DNA of 64,000 bases. It comes from Pseudomonas viridiflava (lineage in GTDB: Bacteria; Pseudomonadota; Gammaproteobacteria; Pseudomonadales; Pseudomonadaceae). Below are positions 8,144 to 16,044 of the stretch, piece after piece. The position numbers were made by a program, and so were the translations under genes. How positions within the stretch are numbered: position 1 is the first letter of the stretch; the number at the start of each line of letters is the position of its first letter. The DNA is taken from contig NZ_UUIS01000027.1 in assembly GCF_900589395.1 (NCBI RefSeq), forward strand, positions 69,002 to 133,001. Direction: 5' to 3'. Below the pieces are notes generated by a model. That model saw only the letters and a list, made by a program, of their open reading frames with translations. It ran no database searches and had not been told where the DNA came from.

Positions 8144-8434
8144 ATGTCTGACGCAAACCGCACTATCACCCTGGAAATCGGTGAACAGGAATTCAATTTC
8201 ACCCTGACGCCGGCTGACATCACCAAGTATTTCAACGCCACCACCGCGAGCAACAAGGTCGCACCGGCGCATAACCTGCTGATGGGCACCGTCGACCAGG
8301 AAGATAAAGCCAAGCTCAAGCCGCTGCTGGCAAACCCGGTGCACATGCTGAGCATCACCGGCGCGCTGGTCGAGGAATACGCACCTGACCTGGGCGTGAT
8401 CGTAAAAAAGCCCTCGACTTCGCAGAAGGCCTGA
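8144..8434 (+). CDS. Tail assembly chaperone, short (zero-frame) form
   Basis: This 96-residue product matches the putative tail assembly chaperone family found before the tape measure in HP1/K139-type phages. It starts at the ATG at 8144 (MSDANRTITLEIGEQ); an ATG four codons earlier (8132) is less likely. The body is a small acidic alpha/beta protein. Near its end, codons GTA-AAA-AAG carry the slippery heptamer A-AAA-AAG (8404-8410), allowing part of the ribosomes to shift into the -1 frame and make a longer form, as for lambda G/GT and P2 E/E'. Confidence 0.85.
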   Translation: MSDANRTITLEIGEQEFNFTLTPADITKYFNATTASNKVAPAHNLLMGTVDQEDKAKLKPLLANPVHMLSITGALVEEYAPDLGVIVKKPSTSQKA

Positions 8435-8610
8435 CCGACGACAAGCTGGGTCAGCTGATGGCCTTGAACCGCCGCTGGCTGCCCGGTGCGGAACCCTCGA
8501 TCGAGAACCTGGGCACAGCCAAGTTTCTGGAAGACGAATACTGGCGACGGACTGAAATGGCCGTCGCCAATGCTATTGCCCACGCTTTAAACGGAAAATC
8601 GCATGGCTGA
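8410..8610 (+). CDS. -1 frame extension of the tail assembly chaperone (frameshift product)
   Basis: If ribosomes slip by -1 on 8404-8410, reading continues from 8410 for 66 codons (ALDFAEGLTDDKLGQL, then MALNRRWLPGAEPSIE) to a TGA at 8608-8610, giving a fusion of about 155 residues. The extension has no start codon or ribosome binding site of its own suited to separate expression, reads as normal protein of high-GC codon use, and ends overlapping the tape-measure start (8603). In related phages the long form binds the tape measure during tail assembly. The position and reading frame are exactly those expected. Confidence 0.8.
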   Translation, partial: ALDFAEGLTDDKLGQLMALNRRWLPGAEPSIENLGTAKFLEDEYWRRTEMAVANAIAHALNGKSHG

Positions 8611-10591
8611 CCAAAGCGCCCGCCTGGCCTTCATCCTGAGCCTGACTGACAAGATCACGGCCCCGGCCGGCAAGATCAAAAACAGCATCATCGACCTGGC
8701 TGATGCCGGGCAGGCGAGCATTATGAAGATGGGCGCGGGCTGGGTCGGCATGCAGGAGTCCTTTCAAGGCATCACGGCATCCATGGAACCGGCTCTGGAG
8801 ATGAACCGCGCTCTGGGCGATGTCCGGGCGATGGGCGTGGCCGAGGATGCGCTGTCGTCGCTCAATGCCAAGGCGCTGGATTTTTCCGTGCAGTACGGTG
8901 CCAGTGCGACCGAGTTCGTGGCGTCGGCACGCACGATCGACGGTGCTATCAAGGGGCTTGTCGGTGGCCAGCTCGCCGCTGTCACCAATGCCAGCAGCAT
9001 TTTGGCCAAGGCCACCAAGAGCGATGCCGAAACGACCAGCAACTACATGGGCACCATGTACAACCTGTTCAAAGGCGAAGCCGACAAGGTCGGCCGGGTC
9101 AAATGGGTCGAGCAGTTGACTGGGCAGACGGCGCTGGCTGTGAAGCTATTCCGCACCGACGGCGAACAGTTGAAAGATGCGTTCAAGGAGGCCGGTGCGA
9201 TCGCCACGGCGTCGGGCGTCAGCTTTGCCGAACAGATGGCGGTCATGGGCACCCTGAGCAGCACCATGGAAGGCGGCGATGCCGGTGGCCGCTACAAGGC
9301 TTTTTTCGAGAATATCGGCAACGCCGAGGAAAAGCTGGGCCTGAAATTCACCGACGCCAACGACAAAGCGCTGCCGATGCTCGACATCCTGGCCAAGTTG
9401 CAGGGCAAATTCGGTGACCTGAAAAACGCCGCCGGCAACGCCAAGTTGATCGAGGCGTTCGGCGGGGAAGGTGCCCAGGTGATCGGCGCGCTGGCCTTGG
9501 ACACTGACCGGCTCAAGAATGGCATTACCGAACTGGGCAAGGTGCGCGGCATGGAAAACGCCGAGGCCATGGCCCAGGCGATGGTCGATCCCTGGCAGCA
9601 GTTTGGCGAGGCAGTCAACGCCTTGCGTATCTCGTTTGGCCAGGCACTGATTCCGATGTTGACGCCCTTGATGGACAAACTTGTCGGCATCGGCCGGACG
9701 TTGACCCGTTGGACGCAGATTTTCCCGAACATCACCCGGGTGATCGGCATCGCCACGCTGGCCGTGTTCGGCATCATCGCCGCCATGTCGGCTATGACCC
9801 TTGTGGTCGGTATGAGCCAGATGGTCTGGCTGGCCTTGGTCACGGTCTGGAAGTTGTTGACCGCGACGGGCCTGCGTTCGGTGGCCATGTTCCTGGTTCA
9901 CGCTGCAGTGTTTGCCGTGCAAGTCGTGGCCATGACGGCGTTCTATACCGTCATGGGCCTGGTGCGCACCGGCATGCTCCTGTTCCAGGGCGCAATCTGG
10001 CTGGTCAATGCCGCGATGTACGCAAACCCGGTCGGCCTGGTCGTCGCCGGCATCGTTGCCCTGGTCGCGGTGGTCGCGGCCGCCGTCATGTACTGGGATC
10101 AGTGGACCGCCGCGCTGATGAACACAGCTGCGTTTCAGTGGATCGCGGCCCAACTGCAGCAGCTGTCGGACTGGTTCGGCACGATCGGCGGCTGGAGCGG
10201 TGTGGTCAGTGCAGCGTGGGACGGCATCGTGTCGATCTTCACCGACGCAATCAACAGCCTGATTGGGATGTTGAACAAGATCCCGGGCGTGCAGATCGAC
10301 GCGGTATTTGGCGAGCTGCCGAAAACGCCTGAGATCCCCGGCATGTCCGTGCCGCTGACCAGCGATCCCGAACAAGCCCGCAAGCAGCTCAACGAATCGA
10401 CCGGGAGTATCAGCCCGTCCGGCCCCACGGCCGTGCCACCAGGTGGTTTGCTGCGCACGATCCAGAACACCACGACCAATAACCAGAGTCAGGGCAAGAC
10501 CATTCACGTCGAGAAGCTGACGATCGAGAACAGCAAGGCGCTGACCCCGCTGGAGCTGGAAAACATGATCGGCATGAGCGTTCCAGGATGA
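8603..10591 (+). CDS. Phage tail tape measure protein (TP901 type)
   Basis: This 662-residue protein sets tail length. Residues about 60-300 match the TP901 tape-measure core (MNRALGDVRAMGVAEDALSS, then the GGQLAAVTNASSILAKATKS and MAVMGTLSSTMEGG regions). About residues 370-500 are strongly hydrophobic with several potential membrane helices, often seen in tape measures that help DNA cross the inner membrane. The C-terminus is polar and ends ALTPLELENMIG. It is short compared with many tape measures, which suggests a short contractile tail. The ATG overlaps the frameshift product and its 3' end overlaps the next gene by 4 bases. Confidence 0.9.
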   Translation: MADQSARLAFILSLTDKITAPAGKIKNSIIDLADAGQASIMKMGAGWVGMQESFQGITASMEPALEMNRALGDVRAMGVAEDALSSLNAKALDFSVQYGASATEFVASARTIDGAIKGLVGGQLAAVTNASSILAKATKSDAETTSNYMGTMYNLFKGEADKVGRVKWVEQLTGQTALAVKLFRTDGEQLKDAFKEAGAIATASGVSFAEQMAVMGTLSSTMEGGDAGGRYKAFFENIGNAEEKLGLKFTDANDKALPMLDILAKLQGKFGDLKNAAGNAKLIEAFGGEGAQVIGALALDTDRLKNGITELGKVRGMENAEAMAQAMVDPWQQFGEAVNALRISFGQALIPMLTPLMDKLVGIGRTLTRWTQIFPNITRVIGIATLAVFGIIAAMSAMTLVVGMSQMVWLALVTVWKLLTATGLRSVAMFLVHAAVFAVQVVAMTAFYTVMGLVRTGMLLFQGAIWLVNAAMYANPVGLVVAGIVALVAVVAAAVMYWDQWTAALMNTAAFQWIAAQLQQLSDWFGTIGGWSGVVSAAWDGIVSIFTDAINSLIGMLNKIPGVQIDAVFGELPKTPEIPGMSVPLTSDPEQARKQLNESTGSISPSGPTAVPPGGLLRTIQNTTTNNQSQGKTIHVEKLTIENSKALTPLELENMIGMSVPG

Positions 10592-10905
10592 GCCTCTATA
10601 TCGATCTGCTGATCACCAATAACGATCTGACTCTGGACCCTTCAAATCAGCCGCTGCAGATCGACGACCGGGCCAGCATCGCCCAGGACATCGCGCACCT
10701 GATCCGCGAAAGCGGGCTGATGGTCACCCTGCTGGCCGAGCGCGATCGCTATCGCCGGGCCGACTGCATCCAGCAGCTGGAACTGCTGATCGAGAACGAC
10801 ACGCGCCTGGTGCCTGGCACCGTGCGCATCGAGAACACCACCGGTGGCCAGTACCTGGTCACCGCCAAAACAGTCGAATTCGGCTCTATCGAGGTCACCC
10901 TTTGA
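10588..10905 (+). CDS. Baseplate wedge protein, DUF2590 (gpW/gp25-like)
   Basis: This 105-residue protein matches DUF2590, which occupies the place of P2 gpW upstream of gpJ in HP1-type phages. The segments DRASIAQDIAHLIRESGLM and IENDTRLVPGTVRIEN resemble the gp25/W lysozyme-like baseplate fold. It probably ties the sheath to the baseplate wedge. It overlaps the tape measure by 4 bases and the gpJ start by 4 bases. Confidence 0.82.
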   Translation: MSLYIDLLITNNDLTLDPSNQPLQIDDRASIAQDIAHLIRESGLMVTLLAERDRYRRADCIQQLELLIENDTRLVPGTVRIENTTGGQYLVTAKTVEFGSIEVTL

Positions 10906-12077
10906 GCGACGTCAATTTCAAGCAGGCGCTCGCTGACGCCGGCATTCCCATTACCGAGGCCAAGCTGAAAGAGGCCTGGGCGGCCGAGGTTGTGGCCCAG
11001 GGCAGCAAACTGAGCAACACCAGCAACTGGTCGCCGTTCTGGCGTGTGGTCACAGCCCTGGTGACCAAGCCGGTGCTGTGGCTGATCGATCTGATCGCCG
11101 GCACGGTCCTGCCCAATTTCTTTGTGAAGACCGCCACGGGCGCCTGGCTCGACACGCTGGCCTGGCAGGTGGACGTGACGCGCAAGCCTGCGACCAAAGC
11201 CGAGGGCCAGCTGCTGTTCAGCCGAACCTCGGTCGCCGGTGCGCTGGTCGTGCCGGCCGGCACGCGCGTGCAGTCGATTGCGATCAACGGCAACGTCTAC
11301 ATCCTCACGACCACAGCAGACCGGACCTTTGCCGATGGCGAGTCGCAAATTCTGGTACCGGCGATCGCCACCGAAACCGGCAGCGGCTACAACCTGGCGC
11401 CCGGGTATTACTCGATCCTGCCGGAGCCAATCCCCGGCGTCGTCCAGGTGGTCAATGCCGATGGCTGGCTGAGTTCGCCCGGCGCCGACATCGAGGAGGA
11501 CGACGACCTGCGTTTGCGCGTACGTAACCAGTTTTCGGCGGTCAACCAGTACCACACCGACGCGGTGTACCGGGCGATGATCGCCGGGTTCCAGGGTGTG
11601 CAGGCCGACGGCGTGTACTTTGAACACAACGCGCCACGGGGGCCGGGCAGCGCCAATGCCCTGGTGCTGTTTGAGGCTGACGTGCCGGCCGCCACCTACC
11701 TTGCGCAGATCAACAAGCACATCCGGGACCGTGGCAACCACGGCCACGGCGACGACTTGCTGGTCAAACTGATGCCCGAGACGCAGCACCTGGTGCGCCT
11801 CACGGTCTGGCCCAAGGCATCGGTCGGCAGCGAGCGCTATGCCGCACTCAAGTCTGACATCGAGCTGTTCATCAAGGCGGCATTCCGCGAAAGCACCGAC
11901 AGCGATTACGCCCCGACCCGCACCTACCCCCAGTCGCGGTTCTCGTTCTCACGGCTGGCCGAGGAAATGCACCTGCAGTTCACCGGCATCGAGTCGATCC
12001 GCTTCGTCAATACCGACATCGTGTCGGAGCTGAGCATTCCCCGGCTGTCCGGCGTCGAGGTGACCCTTGGCGCTTAA
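10902..12077 (+). CDS. Baseplate J family protein (gpJ)
   Basis: This 391-residue protein is a baseplate J-type wedge component. The segment GAWLDTLAWQVDVTRKPATK, the beta-rich ...VVPAGTRVQSIAINGNVY region (around residues 110-135) and the C-terminal DYAPTRTYPQSRFSFSRLAE are typical of the family. The start is a TTG overlapping the preceding stop (TTGA), with GAGG about 10 bases upstream. It runs into gpI with an 11-base overlap. Together with DUF2590 and gpI it forms the wedge that carries the tail fibres. Confidence 0.9.
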   Translation: MSDVNFKQALADAGIPITEAKLKEAWAAEVVAQGSKLSNTSNWSPFWRVVTALVTKPVLWLIDLIAGTVLPNFFVKTATGAWLDTLAWQVDVTRKPATKAEGQLLFSRTSVAGALVVPAGTRVQSIAINGNVYILTTTADRTFADGESQILVPAIATETGSGYNLAPGYYSILPEPIPGVVQVVNADGWLSSPGADIEEDDDLRLRVRNQFSAVNQYHTDAVYRAMIAGFQGVQADGVYFEHNAPRGPGSANALVLFEADVPAATYLAQINKHIRDRGNHGHGDDLLVKLMPETQHLVRLTVWPKASVGSERYAALKSDIELFIKAAFRESTDSDYAPTRTYPQSRFSFSRLAEEMHLQFTGIESIRFVNTDIVSELSIPRLSGVEVTLGA

Positions 12078-12693
12078 TCTGTCCCTGCCGTTCTGGCTCG
12101 ACGGTCCGGAGCTGGGCAAGCTCAAGGCCGCCGCCCAGGCCTGGTGGGAACAGGCCGCCGAGTGGCTGCAGTGGCCGCTGCTGCAGCTCGATCCCGAAAC
12201 CTGCCACCTGAGCGTGCTGGACATGCTCGCCTGGCAGCGGGACATCACCCGCTTTCGCACCGAGTCCGAGGACCTGTATCGGTTGCGGGTCAAGTACGCC
12301 TTCATCAACGCCGTCGACGGCGGCTCGACCGCCGGCTTCAAGCGCATTTTCGAGCGACTGGGGGTTGGGTATGTCGAGGTCAAGGAACGCCTTGAAGGGC
12401 GCGACTGGGACGTGATCGAGCTGCACCTGACCGAATCCCAGCTGAGCAAGAACCCGGAACTGCTGCGCGTGATCGCCCAGCAGTACGGGCGCACCTGCAG
12501 GCGGTATGAATTTGTGACGCTCACGCCGCTGACCGTGCGTGTCGGCTCACTGGAGTTCAACGACGACCAGCAGACCGTAGGCGCCTCGATCCTGCCCGGC
12601 GACCAGACCGCGCTGGACGAGCTGAATCGCTCGATCGCCAGTGCCTACTACTTCACCCACGCCGAACTGGCCGAATACCTGGGGACTCAATGA
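12067..12693 (+). CDS. Phage tail protein I (gpI family)
   Basis: This 208-residue protein matches the P2 gpI family, a baseplate wedge subunit between J and the fibres. The helical segment DPETCHLSVLDMLAWQRDIT and the RLRVKYAFINAVDGGSTAGF region are the recognisable parts. It starts with TTG at 12067, preceded by GAGG (12057-12060), the same start arrangement as gpJ. It overlaps J by 11 bases and the following gene by 4. Confidence 0.86.
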   Translation: MALNLSLPFWLDGPELGKLKAAAQAWWEQAAEWLQWPLLQLDPETCHLSVLDMLAWQRDITRFRTESEDLYRLRVKYAFINAVDGGSTAGFKRIFERLGVGYVEVKERLEGRDWDVIELHLTESQLSKNPELLRVIAQQYGRTCRRYEFVTLTPLTVRVGSLEFNDDQQTVGASILPGDQTALDELNRSIASAYYFTHAELAEYLGTQ

Positions 12694-13211
12694 GCGACCT
12701 GACCGATCAACAAGCCGCTGCCATTGCCACGCTGCAGGCCCTTGGGGCCACCTGGCATAAATTCCACAACGGGACCAAGGCCGAGACCGTGACCACCGAC
12801 GCCGGCGAGATCCCGACGCTGGCCGGCCTGGCCAATACCGTGCTGGAGGCCATGGGCGGGGTGCTGCTGCCCAAGGTGCGCATCGTCGCGGCCGCCGGCA
12901 CCGCCCTGGCCCTGGACGTCGATGCGGCCAGCCGTATAACCGCATTCGACATCACCCTGAACAGGCCGAGCTGTGTCTTGTCGCTGCTCAATGCCGTGGT
13001 GCCGGCCGGCTACCAGGGCGCGGTGACCCTGACCCTGCGCCAAGGCACCGGGGCCAACCTGGTGACCTGGCCGAGCAGCGTGCTGTGGCAGTACAACCGG
13101 GCGCCGGTGCTGTCCTACAAACAGGGCGCGTTCGACATGATCACCCTGGTCTCGGACCCGGTGACCAACAAGTGGCGCGGCCTGGTCGACGGGGGCTGGT
13201 TCAATGTTTAA
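12690..13211 (+). CDS. Phage tail-fibre-associated protein of unknown function
   Basis: I do not recognise this 173-residue protein. The first 55 residues are helical (DQQAAAIATLQALGATWHKF, TLAGLANTVLEAMGG) and the rest is beta-rich, ending WPSSVLWQYNRAPVLSYKQ plus a Trp-containing tail. The C-terminal beta part resembles small domains found at the ends of phage fibre proteins. It overlaps gpI by 4 bases and the 945-residue protein by 8, so it is made together with the receptor-binding module. It may be a fibre adaptor or a short fibre itself; this is inference from position. Confidence 0.6.
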   Translation: MSDLTDQQAAAIATLQALGATWHKFHNGTKAETVTTDAGEIPTLAGLANTVLEAMGGVLLPKVRIVAAAGTALALDVDAASRITAFDITLNRPSCVLSLLNAVVPAGYQGAVTLTLRQGTGANLVTWPSSVLWQYNRAPVLSYKQGAFDMITLVSDPVTNKWRGLVDGGWFNV

Positions 13212-16041
13212 CTCCGCCCTGAACAGCCGCCGCCTGGTGGCCAGCCGCACCCCGGGTGTGGCCAACGCCCTGTCGATGATCGAAGGCCATCATCGCTTTC
13301 TGAAAGCCAACACCGGCGACACCACGGACGCCCAGGTGCAGCACTTCGTACAGAACAACCAGGGCGTACTGTCGAACAACCGGCACTTTATTGCCCTGTC
13401 CCAGATGGAATACCAGCCCAACGGCGACGGCACGACCGAGGGCCAGGCGCTGCACATCCTGGGCTATGCCTATGCCTACCTGGCCACCCTGGAGCCGGCC
13501 TACCTGGAGGCGGCGCGCTGGCACTGGGACGCTTATGTGCGCTACTTCTATGCCGGCCAGCCGATCCCGGAGACGCCCAGCCGCTGGATCTGCAACTGGA
13601 TCATCAATTCGAAAGAACCGGTCCTGTCCAACTGGCCGATCGATGCGGCTGCGCCGACTCACAGCGGGTTCAAGGGCGTGCCGTTCACCTTCACCAACGG
13701 CATGACCAAGATCCCCCACGGTGCACCGCACTGGGGCCAGTACCTGGACAAGGCGACATTTGCATTTGAAGGTGCACTGGCCTGGGACGCGATCAATGCC
13801 AGCGTCAAAGCGCTGAAAGCCGACGGCGAGACCGACTGGAACCGCGCCGGCACCCAGTACGATGTGGACTGGATCATTGCCTGGACCGGCCAGAAGATCG
13901 ACTGGGACGGCAACGTGTTGTCGACCGGCCACCCGCTGGCTGAGCGCGGGACAGTCAAGCTCAAGAACACCCGCCTGAATGGCACCTACAAATTCAACTA
14001 CGCCAACCGGCAGCCGGTCGAGCACGGTGGTCAACTGATCCCGCGCAACGCCGTGCAGCACAACCGGCCGCTGCAGGTGCCGTTGCTGGGCACGGTGAAT
14101 CAGATGGGCAACGCGGCAGACGGTGAGCAATGGTTTGCCGATGCCTGTTACCTGCTGTGGAAGATCACCGGTGAGGCGCCATTCAAAAAAGCCATGGATT
14201 CGTGCCTGTTTACTGCGCACGAATACACCTCGATCGACTCCCTGGATAAGTTTTTCCGGCAGTCGACCGTGGCGGGCACCCCGTTTACAGACGGCATTTC
14301 ATATGACTTTGTTTACCCGTCCGACGCCCAGGTGACCTACGGCCGCAACAACGCCGGGTTCATCACAGCGAAGGCCACTCAGGCCGCAAGTATTTCCCTC
14401 GAGCAGCAATCGATCTGGTTCCGACTCAACCAGGCCTCGAGCATTCGCACGACCTTTGGCGGTGTGGGGGTGAACGGTGCACCAGTGACTGCCCGGGTCG
14501 AACTGCTGATGAGCCTGGACAAGGAAGAAAGCCACGGCCAGCGCTGGGGATTCGACCTGCCATCCTCGACCAATGCCGTGCCGGTCGTACGCGACGTGCC
14601 GCTGGGTAGCCTGCAGCAGCTGCAGAAGGCCGATGGCAGCGCCTATATCGGGGCCGCGCTGGATGCGGTCTCGGACTATGGTGGCCTGACTTACACCCAG
14701 CAGTACGAATCTGGCGTGCTGGGCACCCGCAGCTGCAGCACGATCAAGGCCTTTTTCCCCAACGATGATGCGGGCTTTATCGTCGGTTTCTGGTCGACCG
14801 AATCCGGCCTGGCCCCGATCAAGGCCATCACCTACAAGTCGGACGGCGAGACCGATCTGCGCTTTGAGGACGCCAACGGATGGCGGTGGTACTGGGTCTT
14901 GCCGAACACCGGCAATGCCTGGGTCACGCATCAACTGCTGCCGGGTAACCTGGTGCTGTCCGGCTACCAGCCCAACCATCCAGACGACCCGGATCCGGCG
15001 GCGCCGGTCTATGACCAGATCGACCAGTTCACCGTGCTTCTGGAGAACGGCAGCGACACCAATATCAGCTGGACCTATGCCTATATCAACGACGTGCCGC
15101 CGCTGTACGTGCTTGAGGATGGCTACAGCCTGCTGTACCGCGTCACCCTGTCCTGCAGCGAGCCATTCACCGCGCTGCTGGGCGACTGCACTGTCCTCGG
15201 TTACCGCGACGACTCGCTGGCCTACACCCCCGGGGTTATCCCGTTTTCCAACATCTACGAGGAGGGGTCGGAGCAGATTGGCGCCTGGCACGGCATGCCG
15301 TACCCCGGCTATCAGTACCCGCTGATCTACTGTTTCGAGTCCCAGAAGTACGCCAGGCATCTGACCAGCATGGTCGACTTCATGTACGACTCGCAGCAGT
15401 GGTACTACGCCAAGTTTGGCGAACTGGGGCCAGGGGCCAGCGCCTATATCTGGAACCGCTGGGACAACTACAAGTACGGCAGCCCTGACACTTTCACCAT
15501 GCACCACTGGGGCGATGGCACTGCCTGGTCCGGCTACCAGCCCCGGGCGTTCCAGGCGGCATGCCGGGCCTGGCAGGAACTGGCCGAGCGCGGTGCAGCC
15601 GTACCGGCGAAGCTGAAAACCTACGTCGAAAACTGGATCGCCTGGCTGGCCAGCTATGTGGCCCGTAATGCCGGCGCGCTGCCGACCGACTTCCCGATGA
15701 CCACCGTGCCCAAGCCGCTGCCGAACGACTTCACCGGCCACATGACCGGCCTGTGGCTGGCCGGTGCCTGCATGGCGGCCATGGCCGGGTGCAAGCACCC
15801 ACAACTGGACACGCTGATCGAGGCCTGTGTGACCGAGCTGCAGGCCAACTACATCGTCACCCCAGAGCCAAACCAGCCCATGAATGGCAGCTGGAGCCCG
15901 GGCGTGCGCCTGGGAACCGACAACGGCATGTTCTTCGGTTTCTGGGCCGGCGAGATCCTGCGCGGCCTCTCCATGTACATCTTGCTCAAGCAGCTCGGCC
16001 CTGGGGCCAGCGTGTTTGCCCGTCTTCAAGAAATCAGGTAA
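13204..16041 (+). CDS. Large putative tail fibre/polysaccharide-degrading protein (toroid-like)
   Basis: This 945-residue protein occupies the receptor-binding position between gpI and a collar-type fibre. It lacks collagen-like or collar motifs. Instead residues about 85-330 and 740-945 are Trp/Tyr-rich helices that read as repeated helical hairpins (GQALHILGYAYAYLATLEPA, FADACYLLWKITGEAPFKKA, and the final FGFWAGEILRGLSMYILLKQ). The middle part (about 360-700) is beta-rich. Helical toroid plus beta-sandwich architecture is common in polysaccharide lyases and GH8/GH9-like glycosidases. A depolymerase acting on host surface glycan is plausible but no catalytic residue can be named; the enzyme idea is inference. 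Confidence 0.6.
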   Translation: MFNSALNSRRLVASRTPGVANALSMIEGHHRFLKANTGDTTDAQVQHFVQNNQGVLSNNRHFIALSQMEYQPNGDGTTEGQALHILGYAYAYLATLEPAYLEAARWHWDAYVRYFYAGQPIPETPSRWICNWIINSKEPVLSNWPIDAAAPTHSGFKGVPFTFTNGMTKIPHGAPHWGQYLDKATFAFEGALAWDAINASVKALKADGETDWNRAGTQYDVDWIIAWTGQKIDWDGNVLSTGHPLAERGTVKLKNTRLNGTYKFNYANRQPVEHGGQLIPRNAVQHNRPLQVPLLGTVNQMGNAADGEQWFADACYLLWKITGEAPFKKAMDSCLFTAHEYTSIDSLDKFFRQSTVAGTPFTDGISYDFVYPSDAQVTYGRNNAGFITAKATQAASISLEQQSIWFRLNQASSIRTTFGGVGVNGAPVTARVELLMSLDKEESHGQRWGFDLPSSTNAVPVVRDVPLGSLQQLQKADGSAYIGAALDAVSDYGGLTYTQQYESGVLGTRSCSTIKAFFPNDDAGFIVGFWSTESGLAPIKAITYKSDGETDLRFEDANGWRWYWVLPNTGNAWVTHQLLPGNLVLSGYQPNHPDDPDPAAPVYDQIDQFTVLLENGSDTNISWTYAYINDVPPLYVLEDGYSLLYRVTLSCSEPFTALLGDCTVLGYRDDSLAYTPGVIPFSNIYEEGSEQIGAWHGMPYPGYQYPLIYCFESQKYARHLTSMVDFMYDSQQWYYAKFGELGPGASAYIWNRWDNYKYGSPDTFTMHHWGDGTAWSGYQPRAFQAACRAWQELAERGAAVPAKLKTYVENWIAWLASYVARNAGALPTDFPMTTVPKPLPNDFTGHMTGLWLAGACMAAMAGCKHPQLDTLIEACVTELQANYIVTPEPNQPMNGSWSPGVRLGTDNGMFFGFWAGEILRGLSMYILLKQLGPGASVFARLQEIR

Positions 16042-16044
16042 TCC

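Noticed and set aside
9146..10507. 453-codon open frame opposite the tape measure gene
   Set aside because: Antisense, His/Asp/Gln-biased, would interrupt the phage late operon.
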